The translations under genes were made by a program, and so were the position numbers. Below the pieces are notes generated by a model. It was not told the DNA's origin. It searched no databases and saw only the letters and a list, made by a program, of their open reading frames with translations. 64,000 nucleotides of DNA, taken from assembly GCA_021018815.1 (NCBI GenBank), contig JAITYX010000033.1:3211001-3275000 (forward strand). The letters are read 5' to 3'. Positions 12,901-22,567 of the stretch are shown in pieces. The first letter of the stretch is position 1. Each line of letters opens with the position of its first letter. The stretch is from Talinum fruticosum (lineage: Eukaryota > Streptophyta > Magnoliopsida > Caryophyllales > Talinaceae).

Positions 12901-14248
12901 AAGCGAGTTATACTTTAACCCCTTGACAATGTAAATTGGACTGACTAGGTTACTTCCTTTTCCAATCTTGCCAATCCCGATTATCTTACCTTTGCTATCA
13001 TCTCCAAATGTGACTTTTCCTCTCGTTGTACTTTTCTAACTCGGAGAAGAGTCCCGAGTCTCTTGACGTATGTCGTGAGCAGCCACCGTCAAGGTACCAA
13101 TGCCCTTTTGATCTTTTACGAGTAGCCTCTTGAGGATTAGCTTCCTTATTGTCCGATCGATCCGAGTCGACTCTGTTTCCGCTTCGAGTCGAAAGTGCCA
13201 TCGGACACTTTGAGTCATCCGAGTCCTCGTCATCTTCCGAGAAGTCCTCGTCACTCCATGTGGCCATCATAGCCTTTCTCTTCTTTCTGTCCCGTTTTCT
13301 CTTTGGACGAGTCTTTGACTATGTGTTCCTTGCCACCACATTCAAAACACCCGAGTTCTTAGTCAAAGATAACTTTGAAGGAGAAGAATATTTACCTTTT
13401 CTATCCTTCTTGTCTTTCTTATAGAACTCTTCTTTTGGCTTCTTATCCCATCTCTTGTGCTTCATCATTCTCTTGAAGCCTCTAGTAATAAGTGCCATGG
13501 GATCCTCTTCCGAGTCGGATGAACTCGGTTCCGCTTCTCCGGTTTCGAGGCTTTCAGCGCAATGTTCTTCTTGGTGCCGACTTCTGCGTCCTCCTCTTCC
13601 GAGTGGATCTCATGGGTGAGAAGCTTCCCAATGAGTTCGTCCGGCTTTAGTAGAGACAAGTTCCGAGCCTCTTCGATAGCTCTCACCTTGGGACCCCATC
13701 TTTTCTTGGGTCGGCTTCGAGTATCTTTCCGTACATTTCCTCGTGTGAGATCCTTTTACCCAGAGATTTGAGATTGTTGGTAATCTTTGTAAATGGAATG
13801 AACATCTCAGTGATGTTTTCATCCGGCTCCATCTTGAATAGCTCATATTGATGAAGATATTGGCTTATCTTCGCTTGTCCGACCTGGCTTGTACCTTCAT
13901 AAGTGTTGACCAGGGTGTCCCACACTTCTTTGGCTGTATGACAGGGAGACACTCGGTTGTATTCTTCGAGCTGATGGTGCACATAAGAATGTTCATTGCC
14001 TTGAAGTTCTTTCCGAACTTTTCAGCTTCATCAGCTGTGAATCAGCCTTTGTTTTGGGCACAATTCTTGTTTCTTCTGTCTTCATGGGAAGGTAGTTTCC
14101 TTCTTGTATGATGTTCAAGACATCTTCATCATGATCCAGGAGGAAACATTCCATGAGTTTCTTCCGAGTGCACGAAGTTGGATGCTTTGAACTTTGGTGG
14201 TCTGTTGGAAGATCTTCCTTCATCGAACTCTCCGTTGTTCCGAGCCAT
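9960..14248 (-). pseudogene. gag-pol of Copia element B, broken
   Basis: Starts at ATG 14248 (MARNNGEFDEGR) and ends at a TAA at 9960-9962 after GMLNA. In order: gag with the LMECFLLDHDED motif near 14140 and an acidic stretch after the zinc-knuckle area (about 13000-13400); protease near 13060-13100 reading WYLDGGCSRHT, where Sireviruses have Asp-Ser-Gly; an integrase GPRE-like zinc-finger area, then core HMDLCGE (about 12520) and RTDHGREFDYSEL (about 12310); [14 protein letters not shown] (about 11120) and IYVDD (about 10880); RNase H and tail to 9960. It lacks a 707 bp segment present in copy E, with ends at GT and AG. There are multiple stops and frameshifts, including CTG to CTCG near 14166. 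Confidence 0.9.
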
Positions 14249-14292
14249 TTGATCTTTAGACCTTTGGATGGTTAGATCCTTTTCGAAGGATA

Positions 14293-14304
14293 GGCTCGAT
14301 ACCA
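14293..14304 (-). promoter_or_regulatory. Primer binding site of element B (tRNA-iMet type)
   Basis: On the minus strand this reads TGGTATCGAGCC, two bases inside the 5' LTR end. The canonical site complementary to plant initiator tRNA-Met is TGGTATCAGAGCC. B, like E, lacks one A in the CAG. Copy C keeps CAGAGCC. Confidence 0.88.
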
Positions 14305-14306
14305 AT

Positions 14307-16243
14307 TGAAGGTTTGCTCAGAGAGAGGCTAAGTCACCCTAGAGGGGGTGAAATAGGGTGATGATGAAATTTGCTTAAAATTTAATATAGATGTGAATCC
14401 GAGGTGAGCAAGAGTCGGGGATGAGCTCGAAAAGCACTAACTTAGAATTCAATGAAGAGTCAAGAAAGAGATTAAACAGAAACTGTCCGAGTCTAGAATG
14501 CACTCGGAAAATTAATAACACGTAAAGTATGTAGAAACCCTCCCGGGGCAGAAAACCACGGACCGTGCTAATCCAAGCACGAAGTCAAATCCACTATTTC
14601 GAGTCCACAAAATACAATAGACCGACTTGAACCGAGTTGCTCCCTTAGACAACCCCTTACAAGTTTTCCTAGACTCGAAATTCCCTTATCCGATCTAGTA
14701 CTTCCTGATCGAGATAGCCTTTACATCGGGGATAACTAAGCTGAGTTAACCCTTACGACTCAATCAAGGGACCTTACTTAGAGAGTAAGAAAAAATTTTT
14801 GTAATCGAGTACAAGACCTTACAACTCATAAAGTTATGAAATACAGAGTTGGAGTTGTAAGTAGAAGATTGAGAATGAATACAATGACTTTTAATCAAGT
14901 ATGTATATTAACAATAGTTTTGGCAATCTTCAAATCTTGAAAGTTGGCTTCTATTTATAGATGACCAAGCAGCTTAGCCGTTGTGTCCATCTTCCGACCG
15001 GAAGTCCTTTGTTACCGTTGTTAGGGATGGCAGTGGGTCCTGGACCCGGCCCGGACCCGCCGGACCCGACCCATTTAATCGAGTCCGGGTCCAAAAATTT
15101 GGACCCGATGGGTCCGAGTCGGGTGTGGGTCTAACCGTCCGAGTCAGGGTCGAGTGCAGGTCTCAAAAATAAGACCCGGACCCGACCCAAGACCCGTTTA
15201 AAACCCAAACACTAATTTTATTTTTTTGAAAAATTCTAACAGCAGATATTCATGCAAATTTGGACCCGAGTGCAATTTGGAAACCCTTCCTACAATTTGT
15301 TGTTAAACTTTGATGGACTTTGAACTTTGTGTTGTCAAACTTTGATGAACTTTGTGTTTAATATATTGGTGTATTTGATTTGTATGAACTAAGTTTTTGG
15401 TTTGTACAATAGATTGGTTGATAGATAGGTTAGTATAATACTAAAGAGGTTATATGTAACAAAATTGCTTGTAAATTTACAATAATATTAAAATAGGGCA
15501 CAAAATATTAATTTTAAACTCATTTATGATAAAAATATAGTAGACCCATTTAAGACCCGTTTAAGACCAGTGGAACCGTGGACCCACAGGGTCCGGGTCC
15601 AAATTTTACAGACCCGTCGAGTCCGGGTCGGGTCCGGGTCTAAGTCTAAAAAGTTAAATGGGTCTAGGTTCGGTCGGACCCAACCCGGACCCGACCCATT
15701 GCCATCCCCGACCGTTGTAAAGGATTTTCCGAGTCACTCAAAAATATCTCGTTGAGATATGAACGTTGAGCAATGGTTCTTGACTCCTTTGGAAGTCCCA
15801 AAACCACTAGTGGTGTCTTGAAAAATAAGGTGGAAACAACCGTTGAGCTTGGTGTTGCGGATTTCCAGTTTTGGAAACAGACAACCCCGATACAGATGTC
15901 CGGGGTAGGTCGGAGGTGGAAAAAGCCTTGTCTGCTGGTGATTTGACGTTTTGAAGCCGGTTACTTTTGTAATTCAAATTTAGGATAGCCTCGTTTGAAT
16001 AACCTACAAAAGCAAATCAATTTGGTTCTCAAAGTATAAAATACTTTGGTCCAAGATTAGACACGGATAATATCTAGAAAAGTTTACGGGCTAGGTCGGA
16101 GGTGGAAAAAGCCTTGTTATATCACTTAGAAAAGTTTCTAAGATGCATGGAATGTCTTGAAGTCAAAACCTTATAAGAGATAAAGTCTTATACCTGATTC
16201 CTTGATGGAACTCGAAACGAGTACGTGAAAGTCCGAGTCTTCA
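14307..16243 (-). repeat. 5' LTR of element B, interrupted by a hAT MITE
   Basis: Limits in element sense are TGAAGACTC (rc of 16235-16243) to CAAACCTTCA (rc of 14307-14316). TATAAATA lies at 14952-14959 (minus). Relative to the 3' LTR of the same element about 370 bp are missing near 16073-16115. At the break sits a stretch GGGCTAGGTCGGAGGTGG that also occurs elsewhere in the same LTR, as if copied in as filler. A 689 bp MITE is inserted at 15022-15710. Confidence 0.9.
15022..15710. mobile_element. hAT-type MITE with 8 bp target duplication
   Basis: A 689 bp element with inverted ends: TAGGGATGGCAGTGGG on the left and the complement of CGGGGATGGCAATGGG on the right. ACCGTTGT flanks it at 15014-15021 and 15711-15718, and the empty site is seen in the other LTR of B near 3527. 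Inside both ends are repeats of GGACCCG/CGGGTCC. No transposase is encoded, so it is non-autonomous. The 8 bp duplication and GGGATGGCAATGGG ends fit plant hAT MITEs. Confidence 0.9.
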
Positions 16244-16248
16244 CATCA
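16244..16248. repeat. Target duplication CATCA, right copy (element B)
   Basis: Matches 2811-2815. Copia A sequence resumes here with ATCAAACTTC, the start of its aORF leader. Confidence 0.9.
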
Positions 16249-16731
16249 AACTTCTAAAATCATCTCTAGATAAGCGTAGAATTTCATAAATCTCTTTTCA
16301 AATCTCTATTTTTTCTCTCTGTCTCTCTCACGTATCAATAAGAGAACTAGCCGTTAGAAGACAAACACTGGAATTCTAACCGTTGGAGAGCGAGAAAAGT
16401 CACACCGGTTTGAGGCGACCGTTGGAGAGTTGAGTCAAAACAAATATCGAAGGATAATTCTTTTTCTATAAATAGCATCCTTTGCCTTCATTTCGCTACT
16501 TTACTCTCTACTCGATTCTCTCTCTCGCATACTACATATTGAGCAAGTTCACTATTTTCAAAGAGCAAATCGTCTCTCTCAAGCTAAACGAAAGACATCT
16601 CAAGTAAGCATCGATTGCTCTCAGCTCTCTCTACTCTCTTATTTCTTTTTACTCTCTACTTGCTCTTTCTCTTCGTGCTATTCTCTCTTACACTCAAAGT
16701 TCATCTTCTCTTTTCTCAAAAATCTCCAAAC
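16249..16731 (+). promoter_or_regulatory. Leader and probable internal promoter of the Copia A aORF
   Basis: TATAAATA lies at 16467-16474, within the sequence CTATAAATAGCATCC. A pyrimidine-rich leader with many CTCTC runs follows. A splice-donor-like AAGTAAGC is near 16602; copy E has CGTAAGTT at the corresponding point. The layout is that of a small plant promoter and 5' UTR, inside a retrotransposon downstream of pol. Confidence 0.65.
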
Positions 16732-18348
16732 CTGCCGAAAAAGGTTCTCACCCGGACTTTCTTGGTTCTACCACCAAGAAGCCCCGTACTAAAAGCCAAG
16801 AGGGTCCTTCCAACCCCTAAAAATTATTGTCACCCAACATCCGACTTTGGATGACAAATTCTTCCTAACCACAAAATTTTCGTGGTTGAATCATATCAAA
16901 ACCACAGGGGTTTACAATTTCCTTTGTTTCAGTGAGTTCATCTACCCATAACTTGTTTTTGAGTTATACTCAAACCTTTCCAGCTCCGAGGGTATCCTCA
17001 CCTCTAGAGTTCAAGATGTCGTTGTTCGCATCAATGTCTCTCTCCTCCACCGTCTATTCAAAGTATCCTCTATTTTCCTCAACAGCAACCCTATTCTTTT
17101 CAACAAGGTTGCTGATGAATTCTTCGAGAAATACGCCAAAGAAATCCCCGAGTCACGCAAAAACTTCTCGGTGACTCGGATGAAGTCGAAGCCCGTCTTC
17201 TTTGTTTCCTACTCGATGAGAACTTTCTTCTCTCAACATTCGAGCAAAGAGAATCCGAACTCTAAGATTCTCAAAGCTCTCTTTGACATTATCGAGGGCT
17301 ACGAAGTAGACCTCTTCCCAACAATCATTGAGCGGATAGGTGCTGTGCTAGCTCAAACAAAGAAATCCAACCCCTCTTCCTTTTGGGGCTCTTCTCACTT
17401 TTATCTTCAAACAGTTCAAAGTTCTTCTCCCCTCATATCCTAACGTGGTTTCGAGGTTGCAATAGTAGTTGGCAAAAAAGAACTTCTTGGGTATGGATAC
17501 CAGTAGACCCAACTGCGTGTCCGGGTCCATAGCTCGGAACTAAGGCAACCTTCTCCTCCGCCTCGGACTCGGACTCGGATTCCACTCTCTCTCCCTCGTC
17601 CACCTCAGGCCCTCCTCCTCAAGTAACTCTAGCTTTGTCTTCTAAAATGATAGACAAGCTCTCCTCGATGTCCTCGAAATAAAGGACACCCTCCGTTCAT
17701 TCAAGACTCGTCCTTCGTCTATGACTATAAAATAAAAGACTCGCTCAGTCTCAAATCTAAGAGAAGCAAGACGTGCTCCTTGAGATTATGGCGTTGGTCA
17801 AGGAGCAGAAGGATTTGATTGAGCTCCTCCAAGAAAGGCGCTCCAAAGCAGCTCGGGACTCGGTCGGCTCGGACACATCGGAAGAGTCCTCGAGCCTCGC
17901 CAAATCTCCTTCCGGAGAGGCGGAAGAAGAAGAAGAGGAAGTTGTGGCTGAGGCGGTCCCTTCGAGGAGAAGGAGGAAGAGGAGAAGGAAGAAGAAGCGA
18001 AAGAGGAAGAAGGAGAAGGAAAAGAAGCAATCGAGGGACAAGGTGCTCCCACCCTCCAACCGGAACCGATAAGTCAATCGAGTAGTCCGAGTGAGTTAGA
18101 AGACCCTACCGATAAAGGTCGGTTAGCAGACAATCGAGTCTAAGCAAACACCTCCCTACATCGAGTTCCAAGAGGATGAACCTCCGGATGACCTCATTCT
18201 GGATCAGCCACTCGGAACCGAGCCCATCTCGGAGATCCCGAGTGCTGCCCTCGCCTAGATCTACCACATCTTCTCGCTCTTATCAGCAAAAGCGCACTTG
18301 CCCGTTCATCCACCTCGACTCGCATCTGCTCCCACTCCACCATCTTAA
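16732..18348 (+). pseudogene. aORF of Copia A, broken, with lost start codon
   Basis: The ATG that starts this unit in copies B and E reads CTG here (16732-16734). Recognisable pieces: FFEKYAKEIPESRKNF near 17120-17170, MRTFFSQHSSKENPNSK near 17216-17265, and EGYEVDLFPTIIERI near 17295-17340. Then come a probable coiled-coil EIMALVKEQKDLIELLQERR (17785-17845), a Glu-rich run, and a Lys/Arg-rich run (17960-18030). The conserved end, related to IYHIFSLLSAKAH, lies near 18260-18300 with a stop near 18348. Several frameshifts. The acidic then basic C-terminus would suit a nucleic-acid or chromatin contact, but function is unknown. Confidence 0.65.
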
Positions 18349-18612
18349 ATTTTGTTTCTCTATTTCTGTTTTTTTTTTTTTTTGTCCGGACAAACAAATT
18401 GTATCTACTTGATACATTCTTCCTCTTTTTGTTTTTCTTGAAAGGCAAGGGGAGAATATCTAGAAATTTGTTGTCTTGTTTAGGGGAGTTTCTCTCACCC
18501 TTAGTTGTATATATTTTCTATGTTTATGTGAATGAAGTTTTTGATTTCGTGCATCTTGCTTCTTTCTAAGTTTTCATTTCTTAGTGCATCTTGCTATGAT
18601 ATTCAAACTCAG

Positions 18613-18666
<54 letters not shown>

Positions 18667-18893
18667 CTCGATATAAGCAATACTCTAAGCTCGAATCACT
18701 TTGTTTCTATGCGATATTTCATTCTTAGCTCGACACAATCTTAGCATAATAGCTCCGATAAAATCTTGGTCCGATTCACTTTAGCTATTTCTGCGACTCT
18801 ATCTCTAAACTCGATGTACTATCCGAGAAGGAATGAAAACTCGGGACAGTTTCACTAACAAAGTTTCTATTTGAGTATGTAATGCCTTTCATC
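18349..18893 (+). other. Copia A spacer from aORF to polypurine tract, with (AT)n run
   Basis: Non-coding AT-rich spacer with a T run near 18370 and a pure AT dinucleotide run at about 18614-18664. The sequence before the polypurine tract (GCCTTTCATCAAATAGG) matches the same region in copies B, C and E. Confidence 0.7.
18614..18664. repeat. (AT)n microsatellite
   Basis: About 50 bp of uninterrupted AT dinucleotides in the 3' spacer of Copia A. Not present at the corresponding point of the other copies. Confidence 0.95.
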
Positions 18894-18906
18894 AAATAGG
18901 GGAGAT
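18894..18906 (+). promoter_or_regulatory. Polypurine tract of Copia A
   Basis: AAATAGGGGAGAT directly before the LTR start TGAAGACTCGGAC. One A-to-T change against the AAAAGGGGAGAT of copy B. Confidence 0.88.
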
Positions 18907-20431
18907 TGAAGACTCGGACTTTGCATGTATATCATTTTGAGTACCACCAAAGAATCGGTACAAACTTCATCTATCCTAAGTTTTAATTACAAGTCATTTT
19001 GCGTACTCTAAAAGCTGTTCTAAGTGGTATAGAAACTTTTCTAAGTATTACGAGATACTATTGTATATGTTTTCATTCGTTTATGACTCGACTCGAAAGC
19101 ATACTCTTGCTCATCAATTCACACTAATGGTTCCGAGTCACTTAGACAACACTCGGACTTATTGCATGTTCAAACAATCTCACTAACACTTTCAAACTCA
19201 GGTCGGACTTCATATTTTAGGTTCAAGTGAATTACATCGTTAATTGAACTCTCTAAGTCGAGCATGGGTTGTTTGAACTATTTTTTCTTGATCAAGTACT
19301 CATACTCCGATATTCTCTGTCTAACTTGATCTTCCTTCATACCGACTCATATGGAATTTAAGTATAATGAATATTAGACTCGAAATTTCCACTCTTCAAG
19401 GAATCGAGATAATTATGCACTTAATTATCTTAATTAAATTATTATCCGTGTCTAATCTTGGACCAAAGTATTTTATACTTTGAGAGCCAAAATTGGTTTA
19501 CTTTTGTAGGTTATCTAAATGAGGTTATCCTACTTTTGAATTACAAAAGTAACCGACTTCAAAATGTCAAATCGCCAGCAGACAAGGCTTTTTCTACTTC
19601 GACCAAGGCTAAGACACCGTGTCGGGGTTGTCTGTTTCCAAAGCTGGAAATATTCAACGCTAAGCTCAATGGTGGTTTCCACCTTGCTTTTCGGACACCA
19701 CTAGTGGATTTGGACATTCTAAGGAGTCAAGAGCCGTTGCACAACGTTCACATCTCAACGGATCTTTTCTCGGTGGCTTAGAAGAACCGTTATAACTGGT
19801 CATAAAGGAAATCTATTCGGAAGATAGTCACAATGGCTAATCTGTTTGGTCATCTATAAATAGAAGCCACTTCACAAGACTTGAAGATTGCTGAAATTAT
19901 TGATCAAATCATATCTCTCTGTATAACACTCACTCAATCTTCATCTTACAACTCCAAGTCCGTACTTTAACACTTTTCCGAGTTGTAAAGTCTTATAATC
20001 AATCACAAAACTTTCTTTCTTACTTTCGAGTAAGGTTCCTTGACTGAGCTGTAAGTGTTAACTCAGCTCGGTTGTCCTTAACTATAAAGGTTATCTCGGT
20101 TAGGAAGTAGTACATCGGATAAGGGAACTTCGAGTGTAGGAAAGCGTTGTGAAGAATTGTCTTAGGGAACAATTCTGGTTAAGTCGATCTACTGTATTTT
20201 ATGGATTCAAAATAGTGGATTTGACTTAGTGCTTGGATTAGCATTGCTCGTGGTTTTCTGTCCCACGAGGGTTTCCACGTAATTCGAGTTCACACTTTTC
20301 GAATCCAATCTAGACTCAGTGCAGATTCAAAGTTTGTTTTAAACTTTAATCCTCCATCTATTGTTTTAAATTTCCTCATCACCCTATTCAACCCCCTCTA
20401 GGGTGACTAAGACTTTCTAAGAGCAAAATCA
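18907..20431 (+). repeat. 3' LTR of Copia A
   Basis: About 1525 bp from TGAAGACTCGG to a decayed end near GCAAAATCA. TATAAATA lies at 19855-19862. The U5-end block CACCCTATTCAACC...TAGGGTGA lies near 20385-20407. Sequence after 20431 is unrelated to the LTR, so the right edge of the element lies here. The left end of the element is outside the window, so no target duplication can be tested. Confidence 0.85.
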
Positions 20432-20974
20432 AAGCACCAATGTATGCTTAAAAATCCAGAAACAAAATCCTTGTATTGATTTGCCTCAAAATGAACGAAT
20501 TGAGACCCACTTTAAGCATTCAACGTACTGAAGTTACCGAAATTAAGTCAAAATTGGCCCGTCATAATTATTCCACGAAATGATAAATTGAGTGAAACAA
20601 TCAAATAGATAAAAAATGCAACAATCAAAACCTATAAGTTAAATCCCTTAACTGTAGTAAAAGTAATCTAAATTTAACAAAGAAGTACCAAAAAACTTAG
20701 GGTTTATGCGCGTGAACATGAATTCTTTGCCTAGAAAAATTGGGTTATGAAACTTCAAATTTACTCCAACAAGACATGCTTAAATATGTAATCAACGAAA
20801 TCCTTAAATCAATTTGGCACAACCCTAACATAATAATATTGAATTTTGCAAGTTAAAGGTCAAAAATTAGGATTGCACAAGAAACAAGAACGTAATAAAT
20901 CGAAGCATGATGCCATTGTAAACCACAATAAAAATCATGTAAAACATTAAATCCATGAGTCCATAAAATTCCCT
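20432..20974 (-). other. Unassigned gap; possible old Copia-type leader remnant
   Basis: AT-rich, no reading frame. On the minus strand TGGCATCATGCTTC (20912-20925) resembles a primer site. The sequence around it weakly resembles the block left of the small LTR at 62027, for example AAATTGATTTAAGG against AAATTAACTTAAGG. It could be the remains of an older element that A and C landed in. The likeness is low and I am not sure. Confidence 0.35.
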
Positions 20975-22506
20975 TGAAAACTCAGGTATCAACTGATCCC
21001 TTATATGATTTTGAATTCAAGTCATTCTCTCAAAACTTAGACATAACTTTTAACTTAGATACATTCTTGATGACCATAATGAATATAAATTAAAATGCAT
21101 TCCTTAGCACTCACATGGTTTGGATTCTTGATGAGCCATAAATTCACCTAAATACCTAAGACTTAAAGAGATTATTTACTTGTGTTATATAGCCTTAGAA
21201 CTCGGTTTTACTTAACTAAGTAGAAACAGACTCGGATCTAGTTACTAAGCACCAATCGAGGACTCAATTGTGGGAAACTCGACCCATCAATATGCCCGAG
21301 ATAGAATGTTTGCATAAATAGTTTCACACACTTAACTTATGTTTTTAACTAGCTTAGTTCATATTTCAAAACAGAATTAGTCGATTTATTAAGTTGAAAT
21401 TAATCAAACTGGCAAACACCGAAATATGTCTAAACAACTCCTGAACTAAATTCTATCTTATATATTCTTTGAATTTAGACAAAAATGGAATTTAAACATA
21501 TTGAATATTGGACTTGAAAATTCCATTTTAATAGATTATGGAATTTTAATTGTTAATATATTTATTTAAGACTAATCCTTATCTAACCTTGGAGCAAAAT
21601 ATTTTTATACTTCTTTGAGTACCATTTGTAATTTGTTTTTCCAGGTTTATTAGACCTGAATAATCTCATATTAAAGCAAAAACAACCGGCTTCTTAATGT
21701 TTCAAGACAACAGATGGAAAAATGACTATTTTTGGGCAAACTCGAACATTGTGTTAAGACTATTTGTTTCCATTTTTGGTAACTTTTAGTTTTTGAGTCT
21801 CGAAGGTTGTTTCCACTTTGTTTATCGGATAAACAAGTGGGTAGGACTGCTTTTGAGGTAATAACCTATAGTCAATGGATACCTTCACAACGGTTCTATT
21901 TCTTAAGACTTAGACTATCCGTTGTACCAGCTAGCTGACTCGAAGCCCAGCCCAAGGCGAACGGCTTTCTACCATGGTATTTATAAATTGAAGCATGTCT
22001 ACAAGACTTACAAGATTGCTTGAACAAAGAACTCAACTCTTATACTCTTTCTTCTAACTTACAACTCTAGCACTTAGAATCTTAACTTTATGAGTTGTAA
22101 TCTCTTGTAAAGAAAAGTCTTGTAACTTCTACTCTTTTTCATAAACTTTTTTGCTTTATCCCTTAACTGAGTTGTAAGGGTTATCTCAACTTAGTTGTCC
22201 TAAACTTTAAGGGTTAAATCGGTTTAGAAATACTTGGGACAAATGAGGTAACATCTCGTGCCTAGGAAAAACGTATAATAGAATTGTCTAAAGGAGTAAT
22301 TCGGGTAGTCAATCATTGTATTTTGTTGATTTAAATAATGAATTTGACTTAGTTCCTAGATTGATAATGTCCGTGGTTTTCCGCCCCAGGAGGGTTTGCA
22401 CGTAAAACATTATGTTCATCACTGTTTAAGTCAATCTAGACTCGGTTATACTTTATGAGTTCCGACCTTCTATAGGGTGACTAAGACTTTCTAAATTGAA
22501 CCTTCA
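20975..22506 (+). repeat. 5' LTR of Copia C
   Basis: Starts TGAAAACTCAGG and ends GAACCTTCA, about 1532 bp. A TATAAATT box lies at 21982-21989. The U5 hairpin block is reduced to TATAGGGTGAC near 22470. The pair at 58627 starts TGAAGACTCAAG. Confidence 0.85.
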
Positions 22507-22508
22507 AA

Positions 22509-22521
22509 TGGTAGCAGAGCC
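22509..22521 (+). promoter_or_regulatory. Primer binding site of Copia C
   Basis: TGGTAGCAGAGCC, two bases after the LTR. One T-to-G change from the tRNA-iMet site TGGTATCAGAGCC. Unlike B and E it keeps CAG. Confidence 0.88.
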
Positions 22522-22567
22522 TATCCTTTCACAAAATGATCCGAGAATCCAAAGGTCTAAAGATCGG

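Larger units (their letters stand above)
2816..16243 (-). mobile_element. Full-length Sirevirus-type Copia element B
   Basis: A complete Copia element in minus orientation: 5' LTR 14307-16243, primer site 14293-14304, gag-pol 14248 down to 9960, aORF cassette 9785 down to about 7690, polypurine tract 7250-7263, 3' LTR 2816-7249. Both outer ends are TG...CA and it is flanked by CATCA. It carries two later insertions, a solo LTR in the 3' LTR and a hAT MITE in the 5' LTR. The polypurine tract, the tRNA-iMet-type primer site, the hairpin near the U5 end and the extra reading unit after pol are typical of Sireviruses (SIRE/Maximus lineage). Its genes are broken, so it could not move on its own. 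Confidence 0.93.

Noticed and set aside
15022..15710. G-rich GGACCCG repeats as a minisatellite
   Set aside because: Inverted ends and the 8 bp duplication make a MITE the better explanation.
17725..18085. Several overlapping frames on both strands around the Lys/Arg/Glu-rich region
   Set aside because: Only the plus frame at 17773-18072 continues the aORF with a coiled-coil-like stretch. The others are shadows of low-complexity sequence.
18614..18664. (AT)n run as a CRISPR-like or regulatory repeat
   Set aside because: Simple dinucleotide repeat with no spacers.
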